Assembly: GCF_018966525.1 (NCBI RefSeq)
Contig: NZ_CP076607.1
Span: forward strand, 930,001-994,000
DNA: 64,000 bases
Source of the DNA: Paenibacillus sophorae
Lineage (GTDB): Bacteria > Bacillota > Bacilli > Paenibacillales > Paenibacillaceae
Direction of reading: 5' to 3'
The notes below the pieces were generated by a model. That model did no database searches. It was not told where the DNA came from and saw nothing but the letters and a program-made list of their open reading frames with translations. The position numbers and the translations under genes are program-made. Position 1 is the stretch's first letter. Every line of letters begins with the position of its first letter. This document shows positions 7,826 through 16,807 of this stretch, one piece after another.

Positions 7826-7852
7826 TACCGATTTCGAAAGCATGCCCACGAA

Positions 7853-7898
7853 CAGGACCTCCCGAAACCTTCAAGGTAAAGGGAGGTCCCTGTTTTTT
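7853..7898 (+). terminator. Terminator after clpB
   Basis: CAGGACCTCCC and GGGAGGTCCCTG pair with a single bulge and are followed by six T. Confidence 0.9.
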
Positions 7899-8129
7899 AT
7901 GTGGTATATTATTTAACATCATATGATATGAAATAAGAGGAAATGGCCGAATTTTATCCCCGAAGGACAAGAAACCCCACTCGCTTTTGGTAAGAGGGCA
8001 CATTGTCCGGGTTCTTTCTCCTGCGTTACCATGGGTTAAACTCATTATTCCGTTGCTTTCAGATTGATATCGCCTGCTGTAACGGTGAACAAAAATGGGA
8101 TACTAACCAGGAGCATAGGAGGAACCCTC

Positions 8130-9077
8130 ATGGTATTAATGCAGACAATGACTGTGCTTGAAGCGCTCGACAGTACTTTCGTGAACGGAGAGGCGGTGGG
8201 CAGACTGTTCGCCGGTTTTCCGGGAGTTTCCGTTAGCGTAACCACGGTGGAAGGCGACAAAGGCAGCACCGATTTTATTAAAATATTGATTCCGGGCACG
8301 GATGGCAAAAGCAAGGGCGGAAGCGCCCCGACATTCGGCATTGTGGGCCGTCTCGGGGGAATCGGCGCGCGTCCGAGCCGGATTGGTATTGTCTCCGATG
8401 CGGACGGTGCGGTCGCGGCGGTCGCGTCCGCTTTGAAGCTGGCGGAAATGCAGGCTAAAGGAGATTCGCTGCCCGGAGATGTAATCATCACCACGCATAT
8501 TTGTCCGGACGCCCCTACGCTGCCGCATGAACCCGTTGATTTCATGGATTCTCCGGTCGATATTCTTGTGATGAACCGCTATGAAATCATGCCGGAGATG
8601 GAAGCGATTTTGTCCATTGACACGACCAAAGGCAATCGTGTTGTTAATCATAAAGGCATTGCCATCTCACCGACGGTGAAGGAGGGTTATATTCTTCGCG
8701 TCAGTGAGGATCTTTTGCGGATTATGGAGATGACCACGGGCATTCCGCCCGTCACTTTCCCTGTAACGACTCAGGACATTACGCCTTACGGGAACGGATT
8801 GTATCATATCAACTCGATTCTTCAACCGGCGGTTGCCACAGATGCTCCGGTAGTTGGAGTGGCCGTTACGGCGCAGTCCGTTGTCCCGGGATGCGGAACC
8901 GGCGCCAGCCATGAGGTCGATATCGCCTCGGCCGTACGTTTTGCGGTGGAGACGGCCAAGGAAGTGACGTCCGGTACCTGCAGCTTCTACAATCCGGAAG
9001 AGTTCAGCCGCATCACGGCGCTGTACGGTTCCATGAAGAAGCTTCAGACTCAGGGACAAGGGGCGCAGGTCGGCTGA
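8130..9077 (+). CDS. DUF1177-family protein
   Basis: This 315-residue protein of the DUF1177 family has no proven biochemical function. The start chosen is ATG 8130, which has AGGAGGAA 8 bases upstream; a longer frame reaches back to 8064 without a ribosome site. The sequence has no signal peptide. It is rich in Gly/Thr loops, with the motif HICPDAPT-PHEPV and a late GCGTGASHE segment that could hold metal or active-site residues. DUF1177 and AroM genes are known to sit side by side, and here they overlap by one base at TGATG. The whole gene set to 11.4 kb appears to be one operon. The 300 bases before it hold no other gene; there is an ATCATATGAT palindrome near 7918 and no clear promoter. 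Confidence 0.88.
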   Translation: MVLMQTMTVLEALDSTFVNGEAVGRLFAGFPGVSVSVTTVEGDKGSTDFIKILIPGTDGKSKGGSAPTFGIVGRLGGIGARPSRIGIVSDADGAVAAVASALKLAEMQAKGDSLPGDVIITTHICPDAPTLPHEPVDFMDSPVDILVMNRYEIMPEMEAILSIDTTKGNRVVNHKGIAISPTVKEGYILRVSEDLLRIMEMTTGIPPVTFPVTTQDITPYGNGLYHINSILQPAVATDAPVVGVAVTAQSVVPGCGTGASHEVDIASAVRFAVETAKEVTSGTCSFYNPEEFSRITALYGSMKKLQTQGQGAQVG

Positions 9078-9775
9078 TGATACGTACGGGATTCGAAGCA
9101 TCCGCTGCGCTGGGGATGATTACGATCGGGCAGGCGCCAAGAAACGATGTCGCCCCATACCTTCTGCGCCAGCTTGAAGGCAGAGCCAGGCTTATTCAGG
9201 CGGGAGTGCTTGACGGATGGAGCGAGGAGGAGATCAAGGCCAAGCTTGCGCCCGGCCCGGGGGATTACGCTCTAACGTCCAGGTTGGCGGATGGCGGTGC
9301 AGCCGTCGTTGCCCGCGACAAGGTGCTTCCCATCCTTCAAGGGAAGATCGACGCGATGGAGGTGGAAGGCATCCGCCAGATTCTTCTGCTCTGCACCGGC
9401 GTATTTCCCGGCCTGCGGACCCGTTCGTCCTTTCTGATCGAACCGGACCGGATACTTACCCCGGCGGTGGCCGCTCTTGTCGGCGGACGGCGTCTTGGCG
9501 TGATTTGTCCGCTGGAAGAGCAAGCGGACAGCTTGATGGACAAATTCGCCGAGTATGGGCTGCGGCCCGTCTTCGCCGAAGCCTCGCCCTATACTGGAGA
9601 GGAAGAAGACTTTGGCAGAGCTGCGGGGGCCCTTCAAGGAAGAGCGGATGTTCTGCTGCTGGATTGCATGGGATATACGGAGCGGCACAGGGAGAGCATA
9701 GCCCGCGCCTCCGGGCTGCCAGTTATTCTCTCCAACACGCTGATGAGTAAGCTCGTCTCCGAAATTTTGGCATAA
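9077..9775 (+). CDS. AroM-family protein
   Basis: This 232-residue member of the AroM family is related to Asp/Glu racemase-like folds; its true reaction is unknown despite the name given in E. coli. The family start GMITIGQAPRNDV is visible at residues 14-26, and cysteines in LLLCTG and LLLDCMGY occupy the places used as catalytic cysteines in the racemase superfamily. The start overlaps the DUF1177 stop, so translation is coupled. Together with the racemase at 10.77 kb, the operon carries two proteins of this broad superfamily. Confidence 0.88.
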   Translation: MIRTGFEASAALGMITIGQAPRNDVAPYLLRQLEGRARLIQAGVLDGWSEEEIKAKLAPGPGDYALTSRLADGGAAVVARDKVLPILQGKIDAMEVEGIRQILLLCTGVFPGLRTRSSFLIEPDRILTPAVAALVGGRRLGVICPLEEQADSLMDKFAEYGLRPVFAEASPYTGEEEDFGRAAGALQGRADVLLLDCMGYTERHRESIARASGLPVILSNTLMSKLVSEILA

Positions 9776-9788
9776 AGGATGGCTTGGG

Positions 9789-10733
9789 ATGAACGATAAA
9801 ATTGCTGCGGCAAGCCGAAAGATGCTGGCCGATTGTTTAGGGCTGCGCGTCGGCGAATCTTTGCTGGTCGTTGCCGACGATGGCAAGCAAATGCTGGGCG
9901 AAGCGGTCCGCGCCGCCGGTACCTCCCTTGGCGCGGAAGCGGTGCTGATGGTGATGAGCGAGCGGACAAAGTCGGGAGAGGAGCCGCCCAAGGCTGTCGC
10001 TTCGGCAATGGAAGCGACGGACGCCGTTGTCTGCATCACCGAGTATTCGCTTACCCATACCGCAGCACGCAAACGCGCTGCGGCTGCGGGGGCGAGGGTG
10101 GCGACGATGCCCGGCGTGACGGAGGATATGTTCCTGAACGGCGCCATCACGGCCGATTACCTGAAGGTCAAGGCCTTGACGGACACGCTTACGGCCAAGC
10201 TGAGCGAAAGCCGGAGCGTCCGCATTGAAAAGGCGGGGCACAGCCTGAGCTTCTCGATTGAGGGAAGGAACGGTGTGCCCAGCACGGGACTATATCTGCT
10301 GCCGGGCGAATCCGGCAATCTTCCGTCCGGCGAGGCGTATATCGCGCCGGTGGAAGGAACCGCAGCCGGTTCTCTTCTGGCCGACGGCTCCGTGGCGGGC
10401 TACGGACCGCTGGCTTCTCCACTGCTGCTGACGGTGGAGCAGGGCCGGCTGACGGCCGCGGAGGGAGACGGCGCGGACGCGCTGCTGTCGATGCTTGGGG
10501 AAGGAGACGGCCGTCTGCTCGGCGAGTTCGGAATCGGCACTAATGACAAAGCGCGGATCACCGGCGTTGTGCTGGAGGATGAGAAGGTGTATGGAACTAT
10601 TCATATCGCCTTTGGCAATAATCATACCTTCGGCGGCCAGGTTTCGGCAGGAGTGCATATTGATATCGTTGTGAAAGAGCCCGATGTCTATCTGGACGGC
10701 CGGTTGGTCATTGCGGCAGGCAAGCTGGTTTGA
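9789..10733 (+). CDS. M29-like (aminopeptidase T family) metallopeptidase
   Basis: This 314-residue protein resembles leucyl aminopeptidase/aminopeptidase T proteins. The C-terminal half has the recognisable parts: GESGNLPSGEAYIAP, then GEFGIGTN, then HIAFGNNHTFGG and AGVHID, which supply the Glu/His/Asp metal ligands of M29 enzymes. It is shorter than classical M29 aminopeptidases (about 400 residues), so substrate preference may differ. It starts 14 bases after aroM. In this setting a role in trimming a peptide or amide product is plausible but inferred. Confidence 0.8.
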   Translation: MNDKIAAASRKMLADCLGLRVGESLLVVADDGKQMLGEAVRAAGTSLGAEAVLMVMSERTKSGEEPPKAVASAMEATDAVVCITEYSLTHTAARKRAAAAGARVATMPGVTEDMFLNGAITADYLKVKALTDTLTAKLSESRSVRIEKAGHSLSFSIEGRNGVPSTGLYLLPGESGNLPSGEAYIAPVEGTAAGSLLADGSVAGYGPLASPLLLTVEQGRLTAAEGDGADALLSMLGEGDGRLLGEFGIGTNDKARITGVVLEDEKVYGTIHIAFGNNHTFGGQVSAGVHIDIVVKEPDVYLDGRLVIAAGKLV

Positions 10734-10769
10734 TTGGATGAACGTTCCGCATGAAGGAGGGAGACCACT

Positions 10770-11399
10770 GTGCTTGGAATAATCAGAGTAATCACGCTGC
10801 CGGATCAAAGGGACGCCGATTTGCACGGCGAGCTGATCCGGCGCAGATATGGGCTTGAAGTGACAAGCGCCTGCATTGAAGACCAGCAGGAAGGCGTCTT
10901 CGACAATCGGACCGAGGAATTGGCTATCCCCAAGATCGTCCTGCTTGCCGGTGAACTGGAGAAGAGGGGCTGCCGGGCCATCGGCATCAGCTGCGCCGCC
11001 GACCCCGCCCTGGCCGAATGCAGGCAGGCGGTGAACGTGCCGGTGCTCGGCGCGGGCTCCTGTGCGGCTCATCTCGGGCTTGCCAGCGTGGACAAGCTGG
11101 GCGTGCTGACTATTCTGGAGGAGACGCCACCGCTTATCAGCTCCATTCTGGGCGAGGCTTATGTGGGGATGGAGCGGCCGGAAGGCGTTGTGACCACGCT
11201 GGACCTCCGTACGGAAGCGGGCCGGGAAGCTTCCTTCCGCTCGGCGGTCAAGCTGGCCGAACGGGGAGCCGAAGGGATTGTGCTTGCCTGCACGGGCTTC
11301 GCCACGATCGGATTCGCGGAGGAACTGGAGCGGCGGCTTGGACTGCGGGCCTTCGATCCCATTTATTCGCTGGGAGCCGCGGCGGCCGTCTGTCTGTGA
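10770..11399 (+). CDS. Asp/Glu/hydantoin racemase family protein
   Basis: This 209-residue protein belongs to the cofactor-independent racemase superfamily. The two catalytic cysteines expected for proton exchange are present at 75 (GISCAADP) and 174 (LACTGFATIG). GTG 10770 is the start, with AAGGAGG 9 bases upstream. It ends the DUF1177-AroM-peptidase-racemase operon, just ahead of a strong terminator. Hydantoin, aspartate or another alpha-amino compound could be the substrate; sequence alone does not decide. Confidence 0.85.
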   Translation: MLGIIRVITLPDQRDADLHGELIRRRYGLEVTSACIEDQQEGVFDNRTEELAIPKIVLLAGELEKRGCRAIGISCAADPALAECRQAVNVPVLGAGSCAAHLGLASVDKLGVLTILEETPPLISSILGEAYVGMERPEGVVTTLDLRTEAGREASFRSAVKLAERGAEGIVLACTGFATIGFAEELERRLGLRAFDPIYSLGAAAAVCL

Positions 11400-11487
11400 A
11401 CCTGAGACTGCTGCCATATATGGAGTCTTCGCGTTCGTCTGGGGAACGCGCGTCATCCTGCTAACGCAACAAATAACGCGGAGTCAT

Positions 11488-11533
11488 GCGCCTGTACTTG
11501 CGGGAAACCGCAATGTATAGGCGTATTTTTTTT
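11488..11533 (+). terminator. Strong terminator ending the DUF1177 operon
   Basis: A 15-bp stem with one bulged T (outer arms CGCCTGTAC/GTATAGGCG, inner arms TTGCGG/CCGCAA, GAAA tetraloop) is followed by eight T. Confidence 0.9.
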
Positions 11534-11635
11534 AGCTTGAAAATCATTCCATTTTGCTTGCCTGTTATCTTTGATAAACTAGCTCTCAAAAAGTTGCACT
11601 GCGGATCGCATTAAAACTTACGGGGAGGCCGACCA

Positions 11636-13174
11636 TTGGATAAAACAGGGATTACGATCGACGAAGTGCTGGAAATTCCCATTTTACGGAATGCCAGAGT
11701 GCTTGCAGGAAGCCAGGGATTGAACCGGGTGGTTCAATTCATCGATGTGATGGAAGTACCCGATTTGAAAGGCTGGGTCAAGGAAGGGGTCCTGATGCTG
11801 ACCACCGCTTATGCCATTCGCGACAATCCTTCGGAGCTCGCGGGATTGATCCGGGTGCTGGACCAAGGAGGAGGAGCCGCGCTGGCCATCAAGCCCGCCC
11901 GCTTTCTGAAGGGCATTCCGCAGGATGCGCTGGATGCCAGCGACGAGACGGGCCTGCCGCTCATCGAGGTCCCTTCCGAAATCCCGTATACGGATATTAC
12001 GAGGCCGATCATGGAGCAAGTGCTGGACCGCCAGGCGGCTCTCTTGAGACGCTCGGAAGAGGTGTATAAGACGCTGACCACGATGGTGCTTCAGAACAGC
12101 GGCATTCAGGCGGTCAGCGATAATGTGGCCGGTCTGCTGCGGGCGCCTGTTGCGGTGATTGACAATGAGGGGGAGCTTATCGTCTCCTCGCCAGCAGGCC
12201 TAGCGTGGGATCTGTCCCGGACGCCGCTTGAATGGACCATTAACGTAGACCGCCGCAATGTCGCGAGGCTCCTGGTGGACAAGAAGGAGCTGGACGAGAT
12301 GGAGCTGGTCGGAATTGAGCAGGCCAGGCTGGTGCTTGCGCTTGAACTCATGCGTAACAAAATTGTAGCGGATACGGAAATGCGCCTGCGCGGAAATTTC
12401 ATCGACGAGTTGCTGACGCCTCCGGTTCCGCCAAGGCATGAGGTCGAGCAGCGGGCCCGCAAGCTGGGCCTCAATGTGGAGCATTTATGGGAAGTGGCCG
12501 TGATTGAAGGCGAATGGGCAGCGGGTGAGGAGGAGCTGCTGACCAAACGGCTTGAGGAAGAAGCCAGAATCCGGCGCGTGTCCCCTCATGTGGAGTTTCG
12601 CTCCAATCGGGCTGTGCTTTTTTTGCCGAGTATGGAAATCAAAAGGGTGGAGGACAACCGGAACCGGTTTAATCCATGGGCGGACACGCTGGAGGAATGG
12701 GCTTCGGACAAATTGCCGGGGCTTACGGGAAGCCGGATTGGCCAGGGAGGACAAAAGCGTCTGTGGGAGATCTACGACAGCTACAACGAAGCGCGCAAGG
12801 CGCTTAACGTGTCCCGGCGGATCGGGCAGGGCAGATTTGTCATCTGCTATGAGGAAGTGGAGATCTACGATCTGCTCGGGAACGCGATGGAGGGCCCCGA
12901 ATTCGCTGAGCTGTTCAATCGCAAACTGGGCAAACTTCGGCAGTACGATGAGGAGCATAATGGTGATCTTATGCGCATTTTTCTGTACTATCTGGAAAGC
13001 CGGGGGAGCCTCATCGATACGTCCAACCGCCTGTTTATCCACCGTAATTCCGTAAAATACAGGCTGGAGAGGATCCGGGATATTACGGGATTTGATTTGA
13101 ACGATCCGAGGGAGCAGCTGGTCTGCCAGCTCTGCCTGATTTATTACTATATGCGCGTAAATCCGGTGGAGTAA
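11636..13174 (+). CDS. PucR-family transcriptional regulator
   Basis: This 512-residue regulator has the typical PucR layout: an N-terminal PucR domain (about residues 10-130), a central GGDEF-like CdaR segment, and a C-terminal PucR helix-turn-helix (SNRLFIHRNSVKYRLERI). Members control purine, allantoin, GABA or amino-acid catabolism. The start is TTG 11636 with GGGGAGG upstream. It sits between the two halves of the catabolic island, so it most likely senses a pathway intermediate and activates these operons; this is inference from position. Confidence 0.92.
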   Translation: MDKTGITIDEVLEIPILRNARVLAGSQGLNRVVQFIDVMEVPDLKGWVKEGVLMLTTAYAIRDNPSELAGLIRVLDQGGGAALAIKPARFLKGIPQDALDASDETGLPLIEVPSEIPYTDITRPIMEQVLDRQAALLRRSEEVYKTLTTMVLQNSGIQAVSDNVAGLLRAPVAVIDNEGELIVSSPAGLAWDLSRTPLEWTINVDRRNVARLLVDKKELDEMELVGIEQARLVLALELMRNKIVADTEMRLRGNFIDELLTPPVPPRHEVEQRARKLGLNVEHLWEVAVIEGEWAAGEEELLTKRLEEEARIRRVSPHVEFRSNRAVLFLPSMEIKRVEDNRNRFNPWADTLEEWASDKLPGLTGSRIGQGGQKRLWEIYDSYNEARKALNVSRRIGQGRFVICYEEVEIYDLLGNAMEGPEFAELFNRKLGKLRQYDEEHNGDLMRIFLYYLESRGSLIDTSNRLFIHRNSVKYRLERIRDITGFDLNDPREQLVCQLCLIYYYMRVNPVE

Positions 13175-13238
13175 TCCGCCGTTTCCTGGATATAGCTTGC
13201 CGTTTTTTAGGTAAAAAAGAGGATTTTAAAATTTGATG

Positions 13239-13255
13239 TGTTATAAAATATAACA
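13239..13255 (+). promoter_or_regulatory. TnrA/GlnR-type nitrogen box
   Basis: TGTTA-N7-TAACA matches the 17-bp TnrA/GlnR consensus TGTNAN7TNACA at every fixed base. It is the core of a perfect 8-bp inverted repeat (13238-13256). It lies 177 bases before the dppB-like gene and 64 bases after pucR, so nitrogen control of the transporter operon is likely. Confidence 0.75.
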
Positions 13256-13431
13256 CGGCAGTGCCATATTCGTCCGCAGCAACCAAACAAACCGCTGCTT
13301 TTTTAGTTAAAGGGGACGTAGTGACTTGTCCGTAATCTTTGTAAAATGAGCACAATTCAAGTAAACACACTTCGTAAGACAATTAACTTGACAGGCCGGG
13401 TCCTGCCGGCTGTGCAAAAGGGGTTGATCCA

Positions 13432-14442
13432 TTGTTAGTGTATTCGGTTCGCAGGCTAGGGCAGATGATTCCTGCGCTGCTGGGGATTATCTTGATCACC
13501 TTCATACTGTCCCGCGTACTTCCCGGAGACCCGGCGGTGATGCTTGCCGGTGAGCAGGCGACCCCGGATGTTATTGAGAAAATCAGGCAGGATATGGGCC
13601 TGGACAAACCGCCTTACAGTCAATTTTTTGATTACATCGGCCAGCTCGTGCGTGGTGATCTCGGTGATGCATATCATACCGGACATTCGGTCGCCAGCGA
13701 TTTTGCCTCGCGGTTCCCGGCTACCGTCGAATTGACCCTGTTCAGCATCCTGATCGCCATTCTTGTAGCCATCCCTGTCGGCATTATCGCCGCAACCCGC
13801 AAAGAATCCGTTATCGACCATATCTCCAGGGTGTTCTCCTTGATCGGCGCCTGCGTCCCGATATTCTGGCTCGGTCTGATTCTGATCTACATTTTCTATT
13901 CCAAGCTCGGCTGGGCGCCGCCCCCGATGGGACGGATCAGCGGGGACCTCAATCCGCCAACGGACATCACCGGATTGTATGTCCTGGATAGCCTGCTGTC
14001 AGCGGACTTTGTCGCTCTAAAGAGCAGTATTATCCACCTTCTGCTTCCGGCCATCTGCCTCAGCACCGGGACCATGGCCATAGTGGCCCGGATGACCCGC
14101 TCCAGCATGCTGGAAGTGATCGGCCAGGATTTTATCCGGACGGCCAGAGCGAAGGGGCTGCGGGAGTCGATTGTCATCTGCAAGCATGCGCTGATCAACG
14201 CCCTGATTCCGACGCTGACCGTACTCGGTCTTCAGTTCGGTTACCTGCTGGGCGGCGCGGTAATTACAGAAACAATCTTTTCCTGGCCCGGGGTCGGCGG
14301 CTATATCACCGATTCCATCCTGGCCGCCGATTATGCGCCCATTCAAGCCTTCACGCTGGTCAGCGCGGTGCTGTACTGCTTGATTAATCTGGCGGTTGAT
14401 TTGATTTACGGGCTGGTCGATCCGCGGATCCGTTATGAATAA
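13432..14442 (+). CDS. dppB: Dpp/Opp-type ABC transporter permease, first subunit
   Basis: This 336-residue inner-membrane protein has six predicted membrane segments and the DppB/OppB N-terminal consensus (RR-GQMIPALLGI then RVLPGDPA). The EAA loop toward the C-terminus contacts the ATPases. TTG 13432 is the start, with AAGGGG upstream. With dppC it forms the membrane channel for a peptide or peptide-like solute. The TnrA/GlnR-type box upstream suggests induction under nitrogen limitation. Confidence 0.9.
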   Translation: MLVYSVRRLGQMIPALLGIILITFILSRVLPGDPAVMLAGEQATPDVIEKIRQDMGLDKPPYSQFFDYIGQLVRGDLGDAYHTGHSVASDFASRFPATVELTLFSILIAILVAIPVGIIAATRKESVIDHISRVFSLIGACVPIFWLGLILIYIFYSKLGWAPPPMGRISGDLNPPTDITGLYVLDSLLSADFVALKSSIIHLLLPAICLSTGTMAIVARMTRSSMLEVIGQDFIRTARAKGLRESIVICKHALINALIPTLTVLGLQFGYLLGGAVITETIFSWPGVGGYITDSILAADYAPIQAFTLVSAVLYCLINLAVDLIYGLVDPRIRYE

Positions 14443-14469
14443 TCCATTACAGAAGGAGGTGCTGCGGCA

Positions 14470-15363
14470 GTGACAGTCATGTCAACGACAAGTTCTCCGG
14501 GGCAGCAGGAATCGGCTCCTAAGCCGGCGGGATTCCTTCGGCTGCTGCTTAGGAACCGCCTCGCGGCGGTCGGGCTAAGCTTTATCGTGCTGTGGACGAT
14601 CGCCGCTATCGTCGCCCCGTGGATCGCCTCATATAACCCTTACGTCCCCGATATGGCTGCTAAGCTGCAGCCTCCGGGCGGAGCGCATCTGCTGGGCACG
14701 GACAATTTCGGCAGAGATATTTTGAGCAGGGTGCTGTATGGAGCGCGGATCAGCATTTGGACGGGACTTATCGCCGTGAGCATTTCGTTTGTAATCGGCG
14801 TGCCGCTCGGCGGCATAGCCGCTTATTACGGAGGCCGGACGGAAATCATCATTATGCGTCTGCTCGACGTGCTGCTGTCCTTCCCTTCGCTGGTGCTTTC
14901 CATGGCGATAGCCGCTTCCATCGGTGCGGGCCTTTTCAGCGCAATGATTGCGGTGGGAGTGGTCGGCATCCCCGAATTCGGGCGGCTGATGTACGGCCAG
15001 ACGATATCGCTGCGGGAAAAGGAATATGTGGAGGCCAGTCGATCCATTGGCGTTAAAGACCGCGTCATTCTGCTGCGCCATACCCTCCCCAATGCGCTGG
15101 CTCCGCTGCTGGTTCAGGCTACACTGGGTATGGGTTTTGCCATTCTGACCGCATCCAGTCTTAGCTTTCTGGGCCTCGGCGTCAAACCGCCGACAGCCGA
15201 ATGGGGCGCCATGATCGCGGAAGGCCGCGAATATATCATTTCCGGGGAATGGTGGCTCGTGACCTTTCCGGGTCTGTCCATCGCAACGGCTATTTTAGGC
15301 TTCAACCTGCTTGGCGACGGACTCCGCGACGTCATGGACCCGCGGCTCCGATCCGGCAAATAA
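14470..15363 (+). CDS. dppC: Dpp/Opp-type ABC transporter permease, second subunit
   Basis: This 297-residue permease of the DppC/OppC class has a short cytoplasmic N-terminus, the conserved HLLGTDNFGRDILSRVLYGAR block near residue 75, six membrane segments and an EAA loop. AAGGAGGTG precedes GTG 14470; ATG 14479 is an alternative start. It partners dppB. The binding-protein gene that follows is broken, whereas both permeases look intact. Confidence 0.92.
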   Translation: MTVMSTTSSPGQQESAPKPAGFLRLLLRNRLAAVGLSFIVLWTIAAIVAPWIASYNPYVPDMAAKLQPPGGAHLLGTDNFGRDILSRVLYGARISIWTGLIAVSISFVIGVPLGGIAAYYGGRTEIIIMRLLDVLLSFPSLVLSMAIAASIGAGLFSAMIAVGVVGIPEFGRLMYGQTISLREKEYVEASRSIGVKDRVILLRHTLPNALAPLLVQATLGMGFAILTASSLSFLGLGVKPPTAEWGAMIAEGREYIISGEWWLVTFPGLSIATAILGFNLLGDGLRDVMDPRLRSGK

Positions 15364-15460
15364 AAGAAAGCGGGTGCCGCCTCATCGGCGGCCCGTCCCG
15401 CGAAAGAGAAATATCCTTCGGTTATCAGCAATGCAAATGATTGATAAAGGGGAAATTCCA

Positions 15461-16670
15461 ATGAAAAAAGACGGCGGATTCGGTCGTATATACCTTCGAT
15501 CGCGTGAAGAACTCGAAATCCGGCAGCTTCCTGTACGGGATGGCCGACATTAAGACGGTCACCGCCAAAGACGCTTCCACCGTTGAAATTGCTGTGAACA
15601 AGCCGAACCATATGTTTATGCAGATTATCGCCCTCTACAATTTCTCTATTGTTGATGATGTTGCCATGAAGGGTAAAAGCGCGGATTACCTTAAAACTAA
15701 TACTGCGGGCTCCGGTCCGTTCGCAGTGGAGAAATGGGACCCGGCGAGTGAAGCCGTCCTTACCGCCAACGCCGATTACTGGCAGGGGGCGCCGAAGCTC
15801 AGTAAGGTTACGCTGAAATTCACCAAGGAAGCCTCCAACCGCGTGCTGCTGCTGGATAAAGGCGATGTGGACATGGCAATCGAAATTCCGGCCAAGGACG
15901 TTTCCTCCCTGCAGGCGAACAGCGCCCTCAGCGTCAAATCCAATGCCAGCAACCGCATCCTGTTCCTTGCGCTCAATAACAAAGTCAAGCCTTTTGACAA
16001 CGTAAAGGTCCGGCAGGCGATTGCTTACGCGATTCCTTATGATCAACTGATCAACGATGTTATGCACGGTCAAGCCAAACAGATGAAGAGCGCCGTTGCC
16101 AGCAACACGCCGGGCTACACCGACAAGGGCTACACGTACGAGCATAACCTGGATAAAGCGAAGCAACTGCTTCAGGAGGCAGGTTACGGAAACGGGTTCA
16201 GCTTTGACCTGACACTGGGCTCGGGCTTCCAGGACTGGGAAGACGACGCGGTGCTCATTCAGGCCGAGCTTGCCAAAGTCGGAGTGACGATGAACATCAA
16301 CAAGGTGGCCCGGGCTCAGTTCCTGGAGATGCAAAAACAGAAAAACCTGACAGCCTACATCTCCAAATGGACCTCCTTCGTCAACGATCCCGGCTATCAC
16401 CTCGGATTTTTGATGTACGGCAAAGGTTCGTCCAACTATAACAATTACAGCAACGCCGAAGTAGACAAGCTTTGGGAGCAGGCAAGCGCGGAACCAAATG
16501 CGGATGCGCGCAAGCAGCTGTATGAGAAAGCCCAGGAGATTATTACAACCGAAGCGCCATGGAGCTATCTCTACGAATACAACCGGATCGTCGGCATGAA
16601 CGCCAAAGTCAGCGGTTATGTCTATTATCCGGATGAGATTATCCGCTTCTACCCGTTGTCCAAGAACTGA
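15461..16670 (+). pseudogene. Truncated, frameshifted family 5 solute-binding protein (DppA/OppA type)
   Basis: The ribosome site (AAAGGGG) and a start ATGAAAAAA at 15461 remain, as expected for a lipoprotein signal peptide. After about five codons, however, the sequence jumps into the middle of a substrate-binding protein and in the wrong frame, giving a 30-codon dead-end peptide that stops at 15553. The other frame, open from about 15470 to 16670, encodes the true protein from ADSVVYTFDRVKNS onward, about 390 residues of a family normally about 510-550 long. The signal peptide, lipobox and first lobe are missing. An internal deletion of roughly 400 bases explains this best. The downstream part is otherwise well conserved, so the event looks recent, or it could be an assembly error. 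Confidence 0.85.
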
Positions 16671-16707
16671 TGATCATATAGGGAATCCCTTCCCGGTTTC
16701 TTGAAAA

Positions 16708-16752
16708 TAGAGCGGCCGAGCCGGATGCAAATGCCGGTCCGGCCCTCTTTTC
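16708..16752 (+). terminator. Terminator after the broken binding-protein gene
   Basis: A GC-rich imperfect stem (GGCCGAGCCGG with CCGGTCCGGCC) flanked by AGAG/CTCT is followed by TTTT. Confidence 0.75.
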
Positions 16753-16807
16753 CATAGCGAAAGCCTGAGCAGTCGCAGGCAATCATTCAAAGGAGTTGTG
16801 GCCGGTT

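Noticed and set aside
5243..7849. An 868-codon open frame on the minus strand opposite clpB
   Set aside because: It mirrors clpB in a GC-rich gene, lacks a ribosome site and has no recognisable domain; clpB is unambiguous.
13238..13256. Reading the palindrome after pucR as a terminator
   Set aside because: The stem is all A/T except its ends and has no T-run; the match to TGTNAN7TNACA explains it better.
15114..16400. A 428-codon minus-strand frame opposite dppC and the broken binding protein
   Set aside because: The plus strand clearly encodes transporter proteins, and the minus frame has no similarity or ribosome site.
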